Of a DNA stretch of 64,000 nt, positions 1 through 8,471 are shown in pieces. Position 1 is the stretch's first letter. Each line of letters opens with the position of its first letter. The notes beneath the pieces are model-generated. The model did no database searches. It saw only the letters and a program-made list of their open reading frames with translations, and had not been told where the DNA came from. Both the position numbers and the translations under genes were made by a program. This stretch comes from Lysobacterales bacterium (GTDB lineage: Bacteria > Pseudomonadota > Gammaproteobacteria > Xanthomonadales > Wenzhouxiangellaceae): NCBI GenBank assembly GCA_002722315.1, contig PBLG01000047.1, forward strand, positions 99,591 to 163,590. The letters run 5' to 3'.

Positions 1-952
1 CACCGGCGAACGGCGTCAGATTGCCGCTTTCCTGCTGGAAGACGTCACCACCGTCGGCGAAGTTGGCGAATCGGCGGAAGTTGCTCGAGCCGACGCAGCC
101 GACACCACCGAAACTCTGGGCGCCGCTGGCCGCACCCAGCGCACAGGCGCTTTCGACGCGGCCGTCCTGGGTGATGGCATTGAGGTTTTCGTAGTTGAAG
201 AACAGCGTGGCGTTGCCGCGGCCGTCCCCGGTGTTTGCGCCCATCGTCAGCGAGAGGTTGATCTCGCGACCGTCGGTCGTCGAGCCGGGAATCGGCTGAG
301 CACCCGCAGAGAGAACATTTTCGAAGAAAGAGCGGTCGTTGCCGGCCTGGTTGAAGCCGCCCTGCACGTCGACCTCTATGCCCTCGAAGTCGCGCTTGAG
401 GATGAAGTTGGCAACACCGGACACGGCATCGGAACCGTACACGGCCGACGCACCGCCGGTCACGATGTCGAGTCGCTCGATAAGCCGGGTCGGCACCATG
501 TCGAGGTTAGGCGCAGAACTGGAAGAATCGCCGAAAGGCAGGCGACGTCCGTCGATCAGCACGAGGGTCCGGACCGGACCAAGACCGCGAAGGTCCAACT
601 GAGCGGTACCGCTGGCGCCGTTGGAAACTTCCGATGCCTGGGCGGCGAAAACCTGCGGAAGCTGGTTCGTCAGGTCTTCGATTCTCACCGTGCCGCGCGA
701 CGCGATTTCTTCCTGTCCGACGGTCAGCACCGGGTTCGGCGCCTGAACGTTCGGGTTGGTCATCAGGCGCGAACCCGTGACCACGATTCTTTCGACGTCA
801 GGGGCTTCTTCCGCCGTTTCCTGGTCCTCGTCCTGGTTCTGGTCCTGGGCGATGGCAATCATCGGCGTAATGCCGAAAGCCAGGCCCGCCAATATCGGTG
901 CCATTCCGCGCCATAGGGGCGTCTGGCGATTCTTGAGTAGTTCGGACTTCAC
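1..952 (-). CDS. TonB-dependent outer-membrane receptor, 3' end beyond the window
   Basis: About 317 N-terminal residues are visible; the C-terminal barrel lies off the left edge. The start is GTG at 950-952, preceded by an AAGAGG ribosome-binding site. A signal peptide is followed by an acidic Gln-rich stretch, a TonB-box-like segment (ERIVVTGSR) and a plug domain with RGLGPVRTLVLIDGRRLP and GGASAVYGSDAVSGVANF. This plug type is typical of large CirA/Oar-like receptors of Xanthomonadales and relatives. The gene lies directly downstream of, and on the same strand as, the TonB/ExbBD-type operon at 1263-6954, so that operon may energise it. The substrate cannot be read from the sequence. Confidence 0.9.
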   Translation of the reverse strand, partial: MKSELLKNRQTPLWRGMAPILAGLAFGITPMIAIAQDQNQDEDQETAEEAPDVERIVVTGSRLMTNPNVQAPNPVLTVGQEEIASRGTVRIEDLTNQLPQVFAAQASEVSNGASGTAQLDLRGLGPVRTLVLIDGRRLPFGDSSSSAPNLDMVPTRLIERLDIVTGGASAVYGSDAVSGVANFILKRDFEGIEVDVQGGFNQAGNDRSFFENVLSAGAQPIPGSTTDGREINLSLTMGANTGDGRGNATLFFNYENLNAITQDGRVESACALGAASGAQSFGGVGCVGSSNFRRFANFADGGDVFQQESGNLTPFAG

Positions 953-1262
953 TGTGGGTATACCTCTTTTTTGTCTCTACGGATTCGGTTATCCGAGTGG
1001 ATTTTGACCGCAGGCACGCGCGCATTGCATTGCACAGGCCTGAGGGCACCCTGCGAGTTGGAGCATAACGCCGATTTAACCTAATATCAACAATGGAATC
1101 GAATTTCTGCGGCATGTGGTTCCGCGCCGAATTCCATGCGCATCAGGGGGTGCGGGTGCGGCCGATGGCGGCCACCCCGGCATATTGGTCGCGGGAAGGG
1201 AGCGAACGGCGTCAAGCCGGCTGGATCGGGGCGGGTCGGGACATCGACCCGCCTGGAAACGG
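953..1262. other. intergenic leader between the TPR gene and the receptor gene
   Basis: I see no gene in this 310-base stretch. It should hold the receptor promoter on the minus strand. A 9-bp perfect inverted repeat (1230-1238 with 1245-1253, GGCGGGTCG) lies just past the stop codon of the TPR gene and could end the upstream operon transcript, but it has no T-run and is not a clear intrinsic terminator. Confidence 0.4.
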
Positions 1263-2726
1263 TCATTGACCCGAGCCGTCTCCGTTCTCGGACTCGTTCA
1301 GCAAGGTCGCGCATCGTTCCGAGAGCTCCGAACCAGCGAGCTGCTGGGCGCGACAGGCGGTCAGGAGACGCTCCCGGGCCGCCGAGGCCAGCACTTCGCT
1401 TTGCTCTTCTTCCAGCGCGGCCTGTCGTCTCTCGGTCTGGTTGATGGCGTTGATGTAGCCGCGCCAGTCGGAAGCCTGTCGGCGCGTGGAGCTGAAGTTC
1501 TGGGCCTGGGCGAACGCCTCGTCGGCGGCATTTCGCTGTTCGCGGTCGCCCGGGTCGGCCTGGTTGAAGCGCGCGTTCCCGAGGAGCATCCATGCTTCGG
1601 CGCGGCGCGATTCGTCGAGACCGCCTTTTTCAAGCGCGGTTTCCAGCGCCTGTTCGGCCTCTTCGTTCTGCTCGTTGGCCAGAAGCGACTGACCGAGCCT
1701 GAACGACAGCAGCCCCTCGTCGGACAGCCGGGCGGCCTGGCGCAGTACCGGGATGGCCTTGTCATGCTCCCGCGCCTGGCTCCACAGCTGCGAGAGCAAT
1801 TCGAGGTTCTCGACGTTGCGCTCGACCCGGCCGGCTTCCATTTCTTTCTCGATCAGCTTCGCGCCCCGATGCGGGTTGTCGAAGCTGGAGTAGTACTGGG
1901 CCAGCATGACGATGTCTTCACCGCTCTCGACCAGCCCGTTGATGTAGGCCGTCTCCAGGGCGGAGAACGACTTGAACTGTTCGCCCTGCTCCAGATACAG
2001 GGACGAAAGCTGCCGCCAGTAGCTGAGACTGTCGGGCCACAATTCGACCATGGTCTCGAGCAGGCGGGTACGGTCGTCTACGTTGCCCAGCTCCGAATAG
2101 ATCGCATTGAGCAGGTCGTAATAACGCTTCTGCGGCTGGGGCGAGACGTCGACGGCGCTCTGGATCGACTCCAGTGCCTTCTGGTAGTCATCGAGGTTGT
2201 AATACGCGGCACCCAGCATGAAATAGGCCGTGTCGGTGACCTTCACATCGGCCGTCATCCATTCCTCGAAAAGACGGATGGACTCCTCGTAACGCTCGTT
2301 GACGAAGTAAATCTGGGCCAGGTTGAAGCGCAGCCGATTCTGCTGGTCCTCGGGCAGCGCATTGAGGTTCAATGCGGCCGAGAAATCGTCCAGCGCGGCG
2401 TCCATGTTTTCCAGATTGACGTAAGCCGAGCCGCGAATCTGGAGGACGGAGGCCTTGTCGAAATCCTTCATCGAGTCGCCGCGACGGTTCATCAGGCTGT
2501 TCAGCTGTTCCAGCGCCTCCCGATAGGCGTCTTCCTCCATGAGCTCGTAGGCCTCGAGCAAGTCCTGGGCCACCCGCGGATCGAGCGTGGGTACGGGGTC
2601 GTCCTTCTCTTTCTGCTCGCGCGAATCGTTCTGCGCGACCAGCGCACCGGCGAACAGAAACATCGCTACAGTCGTCAGCGTCAACAACAGCTGCTGCACG
2701 GAAATGAACTGCGTCTTGCGCATCAT
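1263..2726 (-). CDS. tetratricopeptide-repeat protein of the TonB2-type operon
   Basis: 487 residues. An N-terminal hydrophobic signal (residues 12-32, ending ALVAQ) is followed by TPR helices throughout, for example AYFMLGAAYYNLDDYQKALE and AWMLLGNARFNQ. Export to the periplasm or outer membrane is expected. The start lies 2 bases after the tonB stop, so it is the last gene of a tightly packed operon. A TPR protein in this position is standard in DUF3450-ExbB-ExbB-ExbD-ExbD-TonB-TPR clusters of gammaproteobacteria, where it is thought to support a TonB2-like energy-transduction complex. The exact role is not established by the sequence. Confidence 0.85.
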   Translation of the reverse strand: MMRKTQFISVQQLLLTLTTVAMFLFAGALVAQNDSREQKEKDDPVPTLDPRVAQDLLEAYELMEEDAYREALEQLNSLMNRRGDSMKDFDKASVLQIRGSAYVNLENMDAALDDFSAALNLNALPEDQQNRLRFNLAQIYFVNERYEESIRLFEEWMTADVKVTDTAYFMLGAAYYNLDDYQKALESIQSAVDVSPQPQKRYYDLLNAIYSELGNVDDRTRLLETMVELWPDSLSYWRQLSSLYLEQGEQFKSFSALETAYINGLVESGEDIVMLAQYYSSFDNPHRGAKLIEKEMEAGRVERNVENLELLSQLWSQAREHDKAIPVLRQAARLSDEGLLSFRLGQSLLANEQNEEAEQALETALEKGGLDESRRAEAWMLLGNARFNQADPGDREQRNAADEAFAQAQNFSSTRRQASDWRGYINAINQTERRQAALEEEQSEVLASAARERLLTACRAQQLAGSELSERCATLLNESENGDGSGQ

Positions 2727-2728
2727 TG

Positions 2729-3331
2729 CTAGCCCTCCAACTGAAATTCGATCGTGGTGCGAACGCCCACTCGCGGCTCTGCGACGTTATCGACGATCTT
2801 CGGGTTGTAGCGCCAGCGCTCGACCGCCCGCATGGCGGCGCTGTTCAGGCAGGAATTTGTCGACTCGAGCACGCGCGGGTTGACCACCGTGCCTTCGGGC
2901 GTCACGTCGAATTCCACCAGCACCGACTCGCTGGTCTCGGCCCGGGCCATGCAGCGCTGCGGATACTGCGGCGGAATGCGCACCAGCGGCTGGGCATCGC
3001 GATCCGGATTGAACCCGGTACCGATGTCGATATCGACGTTCGACAGATCGGGAAGCTCACCCATCTGCACGCTCATTTCCGGACGGAAACTCGGGTCGGT
3101 GACCGTCGGCGGCGGCGGTGGCGGCTGGTCCAGCACAGGACGCTGGAAGTCTTCGGTCCGTTGGTCTGCCGTGTCCTGAAGCTGCCGGGTGACGTTGATC
3201 TGAACCGAGCGATCTTCGCTGAGTTCGACGTTTCCCTGGTTGGAAATCACCGCCGCCAGAACGAGAAATATGAACGACGTTACGACGACAGCACCCGGCA
3301 GGCCGGTAATGAGGCGAATGAGATTATTCAT
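2729..3331 (-). CDS. TonB-family energy transducer (TonB2 type)
   Basis: 200 residues. One N-terminal membrane anchor (about residues 12-31) precedes a short Pro-rich region (QPPPPPPTV) and a C-terminal TonB domain (about 110-200, VRIPPQYPQRCMARAE to VERWRYNP). The protein is shorter than E. coli TonB because the Pro-rich spacer is short, as in TonB2 proteins. The start codon overlaps the upstream exbD stop as ATGA, pointing to translational coupling. It should link the inner-membrane ExbB/ExbD motor to outer-membrane receptors such as the one at 1-952. Confidence 0.9.
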   Translation of the reverse strand: MNNLIRLITGLPGAVVVTSFIFLVLAAVISNQGNVELSEDRSVQINVTRQLQDTADQRTEDFQRPVLDQPPPPPPTVTDPSFRPEMSVQMGELPDLSNVDIDIGTGFNPDRDAQPLVRIPPQYPQRCMARAETSESVLVEFDVTPEGTVVNPRVLESTNSCLNSAAMRAVERWRYNPKIVDNVAEPRVGVRTTIEFQLEG

Positions 3332-3735
3332 GATTTGACGGTAGATACGGCAACAACATCGTCGACGCCGGCGGCACGGATCTGCTGGAGCACGTCGACC
3401 AGGTATTCGCTGTGCGCCTTGCCGTCGGCCTGGATGACCGCGCTGCCGCGCGGATTCTCGCGGCGCAGCCGCTCCAGCGTGGCCCGCACGGCGTCCAGCG
3501 CCACTTCCTTGCGATTGATCCAGATCGTGTTATCGGAATCGATTGCAACCAGGATCGAGACGAGGCGCTGGTCTTCGGCGGTCTGCGCCTCGGGACGCGT
3601 GACCTCGACGCCCGGCTCCTTGATGAAGGTTGCCGTGACGATGAAAAAGATCAGCATGATGAAAACGATATCCAACAGCGGCGTCACGTTGACATCGCTC
3701 TCGTCGGCTTTTGCAACTCTGCGGCTTCTGGCCAT
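3328..3735 (-). CDS. ExbD/TolR biopolymer transport protein
   Basis: 135 residues from the ATG at 3733-3735, which has GGAG about 8 bases upstream; a longer in-frame start at 3807 would overlap the upstream gene and lacks support. Layout is a short cytoplasmic N-terminus, one membrane helix with the proton-carrying Asp (VTPLLDIVFIMLIFFIV), and a periplasmic domain. It is the second ExbD-type domain in the operon, after the one fused to ExbB at 3752-4711. The gap to that gene is 16 bases and the 3' end overlaps tonB. Confidence 0.92.
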   Translation of the reverse strand: MARSRRVAKADESDVNVTPLLDIVFIMLIFFIVTATFIKEPGVEVTRPEAQTAEDQRLVSILVAIDSDNTIWINRKEVALDAVRATLERLRRENPRGSAVIQADGKAHSEYLVDVLQQIRAAGVDDVVAVSTVKS

Positions 3736-3751
3736 GTGTGCTCCGATTCTC

Positions 3752-4711
3752 CTATCGTCCCTGGATGGCGAGGGCCGGATCGACGCCGGCCTGGCGCGCC
3801 TGGTCAAGCACCATCACGGTCACGTCGATCTCGGCGTCCGGCGCTGCATTGAGCAGTACCACGCCGCGCGGCTCTTCTGCCGTGAAGGCCTCGACAACCG
3901 GTTTGACCGAGCGCGGGTCGATCATGCGAACGTTGTTGACCATGACGAAACCGTCATTGCGAACGCTGAGCACCAGCGTCGGCGGCGGCCGCGTCAATTC
4001 TTCCTGTTCGTTCTCCTGCGGCGTCGCGATCTCGATGCCCTCCTCGTCGAGGAAGGTCGATGTGACGATGAAGAAGATCAGCAGGATGAAGACGATATCC
4101 AGTAGCGGCGTGATGTTGACTTCGGCCTCGTCGGCCTCGTCGGTCAGCAGCCGTCTGCCGGTGCCGAAGCCCATCCCGGCATCGAGCTCGAGCCGGTTCG
4201 AAACATCGGCGACCGCGATTTCGTTGCGGCGGTCGAGAAAGCTCATCGCGAACACGCCGGTCAGCGAAACCGCCAGGCCCGTCATGGTCGGAATGGTGGC
4301 CTTGGAGATGCCGGACGCCATCAACCTCGCATTCGATGAACCCGTGTCGGTAATGACCTGGAAGACCTCGATCATGCCCGTCACCGTACCCAGCAGGCCG
4401 AGCAACGGCGTGATCAGGATCAATGCGCGGATGACACCCATGTAGCGCTCGCTTTCGACCCGCGCTTCGGAGATCAATCGCTCGCGGAACATGTGCGATT
4501 CCCAGCTGACGTGGTTATCCAGCGATTTCCAGCGCGCCACCTGCGCATCGCGCAGACGGGGGCCGGAAAAGAGCACATACAGGATGCGCTCGCTGATCAG
4601 GACCCACATCAGCGCGGTGCTGCACAGGAGCACGAACACCACCGGGCCTCCCGCTTCGAGGAAGCCCCGGATGGCCGACCAGGCGTTGACCGGATTCAGC
4701 AGTTCAAGCAC
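3752..4711 (-). CDS. ExbB-ExbD fusion protein
   Basis: 319 residues in one frame, starting at GTG with GAGGG about 8 bases upstream. Residues 1 to about 178 are ExbB/TolQ-like with three membrane helices (VVFVLLCSTALMWVLI; ITPLLGLLGTVTGMIEVF; TIPTMTGLAVSLTGVFAM). Residues about 195-319 are ExbD-like with the channel Asp near 205 (ITPLLDIVFILLIFFIV) and a periplasmic domain. These are normally two genes (exbB2, exbD2). The ExbB C-terminus and ExbD N-terminus are both cytoplasmic, so fusion is topologically possible. It would tie the two subunits 1:1 unless mixed with the separate ExbD (3328-3735) and the long ExbB-like protein (4737-6092). Confidence 0.9.
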   Translation of the reverse strand: MLELLNPVNAWSAIRGFLEAGGPVVFVLLCSTALMWVLISERILYVLFSGPRLRDAQVARWKSLDNHVSWESHMFRERLISEARVESERYMGVIRALILITPLLGLLGTVTGMIEVFQVITDTGSSNARLMASGISKATIPTMTGLAVSLTGVFAMSFLDRRNEIAVADVSNRLELDAGMGFGTGRRLLTDEADEAEVNITPLLDIVFILLIFFIVTSTFLDEEGIEIATPQENEQEELTRPPPTLVLSVRNDGFVMVNNVRMIDPRSVKPVVEAFTAEEPRGVVLLNAAPDAEIDVTVMVLDQARQAGVDPALAIQGR

Positions 4712-4736
4712 GGCAGATTACCCTCGAATGCATGCA

Positions 4737-6092
4737 TCAACGGTTTGATTTCTCGGCGTCGGCGACAAGGCTCGTCGATTGCTCTTCGAGGATCTGACCG
4801 AGACGGCGCGAAGTCGAGGACGCGAAGGCGTGCAGAATCAGCAGCGGCACGGCGGCGATAAGGCCGAGCACCGTCGTGATCAGGGCCTGCGAGATACCGC
4901 CGGCCATCAGCTTCGGATCGCCGGTACCGAACAGGGTGATCGCCTGGAACGTCACGATCATACCGATGACGGTTCCGAGCAGCCCCATCAGCGGCGCTAC
5001 GGCAGCCAGCACCTTGACCAGGTTCAGCCCGCGCTCCAGCGGCGGCAGTTCCTTGAGCACCGCATCGTCCAGGTGCAACTGAAGCGTTTCCAGGCTCTCG
5101 CCCTTGTGCTCCTCGTAGGCGGCCTGGATGCGGCCCAGCGGGTTCGAATCGTTGGGCTCGTGCTTGCCCATCTGGCGCCGCACCTTCATGGATGTCAGGG
5201 TCAGCATCAGCCAGCGGAAGACGGCGAGCAGAATGCCGAATGCAGCCACGACGATGATGGCGTAACCGATCCAGCCGCCCTGGTCGATGCGCTCGCGCAG
5301 GGTCGGCGTTTCAGTCACCAGGCCGAGCAGGCTGCCCAGCGACGGATCGATCAAACCCCGAACGACGCCGTCACCGGAATGTTCCATGACGCGTTCCGCG
5401 GCCGCGACCGCGCCGCCGCCCGGCTGGCGTGCCAGGTAGCGCAGCGTGCCGTCGGTAAGCACCAGGTAACCCTGGTCGCCGAATGCGGTGAACGGACCGA
5501 TTCGCACAACGGTCTCGGAAGTCGATGAATTGTTGTTGCCAACGACGTCGGCCTGGTAGCGAGCCACGTTGGCCTGAGCGGTCATTTCCTGCAGCATCGT
5601 GAACCACAGCCCTTCGAGCTGCTCGATGGTCGGCAGCGAATCCGACTGCGCCATTTCGGACAGTTCGTCGCCGCGGTTCGGGAACTGGGATGAAATCAGG
5701 GAATCGTTCAGCTGCTCGTCGAGATCGGCAGCGGCGGCTCGCGCCACGCCGAACAGTTCGCCGAATTCGCCCTGACGCTCGGCAAGCTGGTCGCGAAGTT
5801 CCGTCAGCTCACGATCCAGGCGGTTGCGAAGATCCTCCAACCGGCTGGCCTCGGCCTCGGCTTCGGCGACCTGGTTGCGAATCTGGCGGAGCTCCTGCTC
5901 GCGGTTGGCTTCCTGGCGACGGAAGCGGTTGACGCGCTCGCGGTTGGCTTCCGCGACCGCCTGGCGTTCCTGCTGCATGGCCCGCACGACTTCCTCGAGC
6001 GATTGCGGCTGGTTCTGCGCCATGGCGCTGGAGCAGAATCCGATTGCCAGTACGGCCAGCACGGATAGAAGGCCATTTGACCGATTGCGCAT
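4737..6092 (-). CDS. MotA/TolQ/ExbB-family proton channel protein with long periplasmic coiled coil (TtpC-like)
   Basis: 451 residues from the ATG at 6090-6092, chosen because it gives a clean signal peptide (MRNRSNGLLSVLAVLAIGFC, cut after SSAMA) and has GGAG about 8 bases upstream; in-frame ATGs at 6131, 6149 and 6164 would add a basic extension. A coiled coil rich in Arg, Glu and Gln covers about residues 30-110. A soluble region follows, then three membrane helices (YAIIVVAAFGILLAVFRWLM; VAPLMGLLGTVIGMIVTFQA; ALITTVLGLIAAVPLLILHA). This is the TtpC-type component of TonB2 systems of Vibrio, Shewanella and relatives. It sits between DUF3450 and the ExbB-ExbD fusion gene. Confidence 0.88.
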   Translation of the reverse strand: MRNRSNGLLSVLAVLAIGFCSSAMAQNQPQSLEEVVRAMQQERQAVAEANRERVNRFRRQEANREQELRQIRNQVAEAEAEASRLEDLRNRLDRELTELRDQLAERQGEFGELFGVARAAAADLDEQLNDSLISSQFPNRGDELSEMAQSDSLPTIEQLEGLWFTMLQEMTAQANVARYQADVVGNNNSSTSETVVRIGPFTAFGDQGYLVLTDGTLRYLARQPGGGAVAAAERVMEHSGDGVVRGLIDPSLGSLLGLVTETPTLRERIDQGGWIGYAIIVVAAFGILLAVFRWLMLTLTSMKVRRQMGKHEPNDSNPLGRIQAAYEEHKGESLETLQLHLDDAVLKELPPLERGLNLVKVLAAVAPLMGLLGTVIGMIVTFQAITLFGTGDPKLMAGGISQALITTVLGLIAAVPLLILHAFASSTSRRLGQILEEQSTSLVADAEKSNR

Positions 6093-6153
6093 GGTGTGGC
6101 TCCGGCTTCTGATTCGTTGGGTGAGATGCATTTTCGTCGTTCCTGTCATTGTT

Positions 6154-6954
6154 TCAGCCCTCATCCGCGGTCTCGGGTTCCGTCACCGGAATGAAGAGGA
6201 GCTCCGGCGGAATCTGTTCGCGCGCGACGCGCATGGCGGTCTTGACGTCGCCCATGAACGACTTGTCCAGATCCATCCATGTGCCGGACTCGGCGTCGTA
6301 TCTCTTCAGGACCTGGTCATCGTCGGTCTTGAAGATCAATACCAGCCGGCCGATGCGAAGCACGTCGACGTCTTCGAAAAGACGTTCCGCGGTCTGAATG
6401 TCGCTGCGATAGGCCTCGATGGTGCGGCCGTACTCCGATTCGATCTGGTAGGCCTCGATGAGCAGGCGATAGCGCTGCGCCGGCGATGCCGAGGGATCGT
6501 CCATGAGACGCGTCAGTCGCTCTATCCGCGAAGAACGCTCGCCGACCAGGAACGGAATGTCTGCCTGCACCAGGCGATCCAGCGAGTCGACCATGTCCTG
6601 CATGAGCGGCAGTACCGCGCGCTGAAGGCTGGCGATGTTGTTGATGTCTTCGGTCAGCGATTCGATTTCCGCGCGCTGCGCGTCGGCCTGGCGGCGCTGC
6701 GAGGCGTTGTAGCGGTTGAGCTGTTCGAGCTGCCTGAGATTGGCCCGGTATTCGCCCAGCAATTCCTGGGTCCGGGCATCGATTTCGTCGATATTTTCCT
6801 GCGACTCGCGCGTCCCTTCCGCGGCCTGGCGGCTTGCCTCCAGCGCAGGTTCGACTGCTTGGCCGTGAGCCGGCGAAGCCATTCCCATCGCCATGAAGAT
6901 CGAGGCCAGCAGGATGGCCGGCATGCAGTCTGGTTTCATAATCAATTTATTCAT
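6154..6954 (-). CDS. DUF3450 family protein, first gene of the TonB2-type operon
   Basis: 266 residues from ATG 6954 (another ATG lies at 6939); a signal peptide ends near MASPAHGQA. The rest is mostly helical and coiled coil up to about residue 150, then a compact C-terminal part (VLRIGRLVLIFKTDDDQVLK). DUF3450 proteins are periplasmic and nearly always precede a TtpC-like ExbB gene, as here. The function is unproven; a structural role in the energised complex is the usual guess. The upstream start at 6999 is less likely because it puts 15 residues before the signal. Confidence 0.85.
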   Translation of the reverse strand: MNKLIMKPDCMPAILLASIFMAMGMASPAHGQAVEPALEASRQAAEGTRESQENIDEIDARTQELLGEYRANLRQLEQLNRYNASQRRQADAQRAEIESLTEDINNIASLQRAVLPLMQDMVDSLDRLVQADIPFLVGERSSRIERLTRLMDDPSASPAQRYRLLIEAYQIESEYGRTIEAYRSDIQTAERLFEDVDVLRIGRLVLIFKTDDDQVLKRYDAESGTWMDLDKSFMGDVKTAMRVAREQIPPELLFIPVTEPETADEG

Positions 6955-7341
6955 ACCCGTAAGATCTACTGTTTGAATTTTGCGTGTATGGCCGTCCAAC
7001 CCGGCGACTGCTCGAATTTTCTGGCTGAAAATCCTCGGCTGTCCGACTGATTGGCTCCCCGGAACGGACTGATCATCTCATGAAGTTCGGCGGAGGTGGA
7101 AACCTCTTCCCGGACAGAATGCCGATAGCGCCGAATTCATGCTTGCACTCGAAAGACGTCAGCAATCATTCCGTTTTGTCGAAACAATCCATTAGTCTAC
7201 ACGGCCGGCTCCATCGATTTCAACCGGCTTCCCCCGACCGGACGCGGGCCGGAGATGCGAGCGGAGTCTGCGGAACCGGGGGATCTGCGCCGAATTGGGC
7301 GATCCCTTATACTGCTCGGCTGACCCGAACCGAAGTGAATT
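6955..7341. other. divergent intergenic region upstream of the DUF3450 operon and the PfkB gene
   Basis: 387 bases without a convincing gene; the short open frames lack ribosome-binding sites and domain signals. It should carry the promoters of the minus-strand operon and of the kinase gene. A TATACT hexamer at 7308-7313, about 29 bases before the kinase start, fits a -10 box but has no good -35 partner. I see no Fur-box-like palindrome. Confidence 0.4.
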
Positions 7342-8283
7342 ATGTCGATTCTGATCTGTGGCTCGCTGGCCTACGACAACATCATGGTATTCCCGGAACG
7401 CTTCAAGGATCACATCCTGCCGGAGAAGACCCACATGCTCAACGTCGCGTTCCTGGTGCCTGAAATGCGCCGGAACTTCGGCGGCTGCGCGGGCAACATC
7501 GCCTACAGCCTGAAGAAGCTTGGCGGCAACCCGTTGCCCATGGCCGCGGTCGGCGCCGATTTCGATCGTTACTCCGACCGGCTTGACGAACTGGACATCG
7601 ACCAGAAGTTCGTGATTCGCGACAACGACCACTTCACCGCCCAGGCCTATATCACCACCGACCTGGACGACAACCAGATCACTGCCTTCCATCCGGGCGC
7701 GATGAACGAAAACCATCGCAACAAGATTCCGACCGACGGCAGCATCGGTTACGGCATCGTGTCGCCCGACGGCAAGCAGGCCATGCTGGACCACGCCGAA
7801 CAGTTCAAGGCCGCCGGCATTCCGCACGTGTTCGACCCGGGCCAGGGACTTCCGATGTTTTCCGGCGACGAGCTCAAGACCATGATCGCCGACGCCGACT
7901 GGCTGACGGTCAATTCCTACGAATGGGAGATGATCGCGAAGAAGACCGGCTGGAATCGCGGCGAGGCGCTGAGCGGCCTCAAGCAGGGCCTGATCATCAC
8001 GCACGGCGGCGAAGGTTCCGAAATGATCACGGCCGACGGCGAGGCGCGCATTCCGGCGGTCAAGCCCGAGCGGATCGCCGATCCGACCGGCTGCGGCGAC
8101 GCCTACCGCGCCGGCCTGCTGTTCGGACTGGAGCAGGGCTGGAAGCCGGCCGACGCGGCCTGCCTGGGTTCGCTGATGGGCTCGATCAAGATCGCGCACT
8201 CGGCGCCGCAGGGTTTCGATATCGACCCGCAGACGATCCGGAGCCGCTTCGAGCAGGAATTCGGTCGGCCGATGCCCGGCTGA
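7342..8283 (+). CDS. PfkB-family carbohydrate/nucleoside kinase
   Basis: 313 residues, close to the family norm. The N-terminal substrate part has GSLAYDNIM and the Gly-rich NFGGCAGNIAYSLKKLGG. The C-terminal PfkB signature DPTGCGDAYRAG contains the anion-hole glycines (about 250-252) and the catalytic base Asp near 253. This subgroup is often annotated as adenosine kinase or carbohydrate kinase; the substrate cannot be decided here. A possible -10 box (TATACT) lies at 7308-7313. It appears to be a single-gene unit. Confidence 0.9.
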   Translation: MSILICGSLAYDNIMVFPERFKDHILPEKTHMLNVAFLVPEMRRNFGGCAGNIAYSLKKLGGNPLPMAAVGADFDRYSDRLDELDIDQKFVIRDNDHFTAQAYITTDLDDNQITAFHPGAMNENHRNKIPTDGSIGYGIVSPDGKQAMLDHAEQFKAAGIPHVFDPGQGLPMFSGDELKTMIADADWLTVNSYEWEMIAKKTGWNRGEALSGLKQGLIITHGGEGSEMITADGEARIPAVKPERIADPTGCGDAYRAGLLFGLEQGWKPADAACLGSLMGSIKIAHSAPQGFDIDPQTIRSRFEQEFGRPMPG

Positions 8284-8471
8284 CCCGAAAGGCACGCCTC
8301 CCCATGCCGGCGGGGCCTTCCCCGTCGCGCACCACATCCGGCAACCGGCGTCGAAAACATGTCGTGGAAGCGCGGAAAGCTGCAGCAATTCCGGATTTGT
8401 GAACCGGATCAAGGAACTGGATTCGCCGACTGGCTAAACTGACTCGCTGTTGCGGTCAGGCCGACATCACG

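Noticed and set aside
1116..2732. 538-codon plus-strand open frame
   Set aside because: It is antisense to the TPR gene; the translation is low-complexity, and the minus-strand product has a signal peptide and clear TPR repeats.
7192..8412. 406-codon minus-strand open frame
   Set aside because: Antisense to the PfkB kinase, whose motifs are intact; typical shadow frame of GC-rich DNA.
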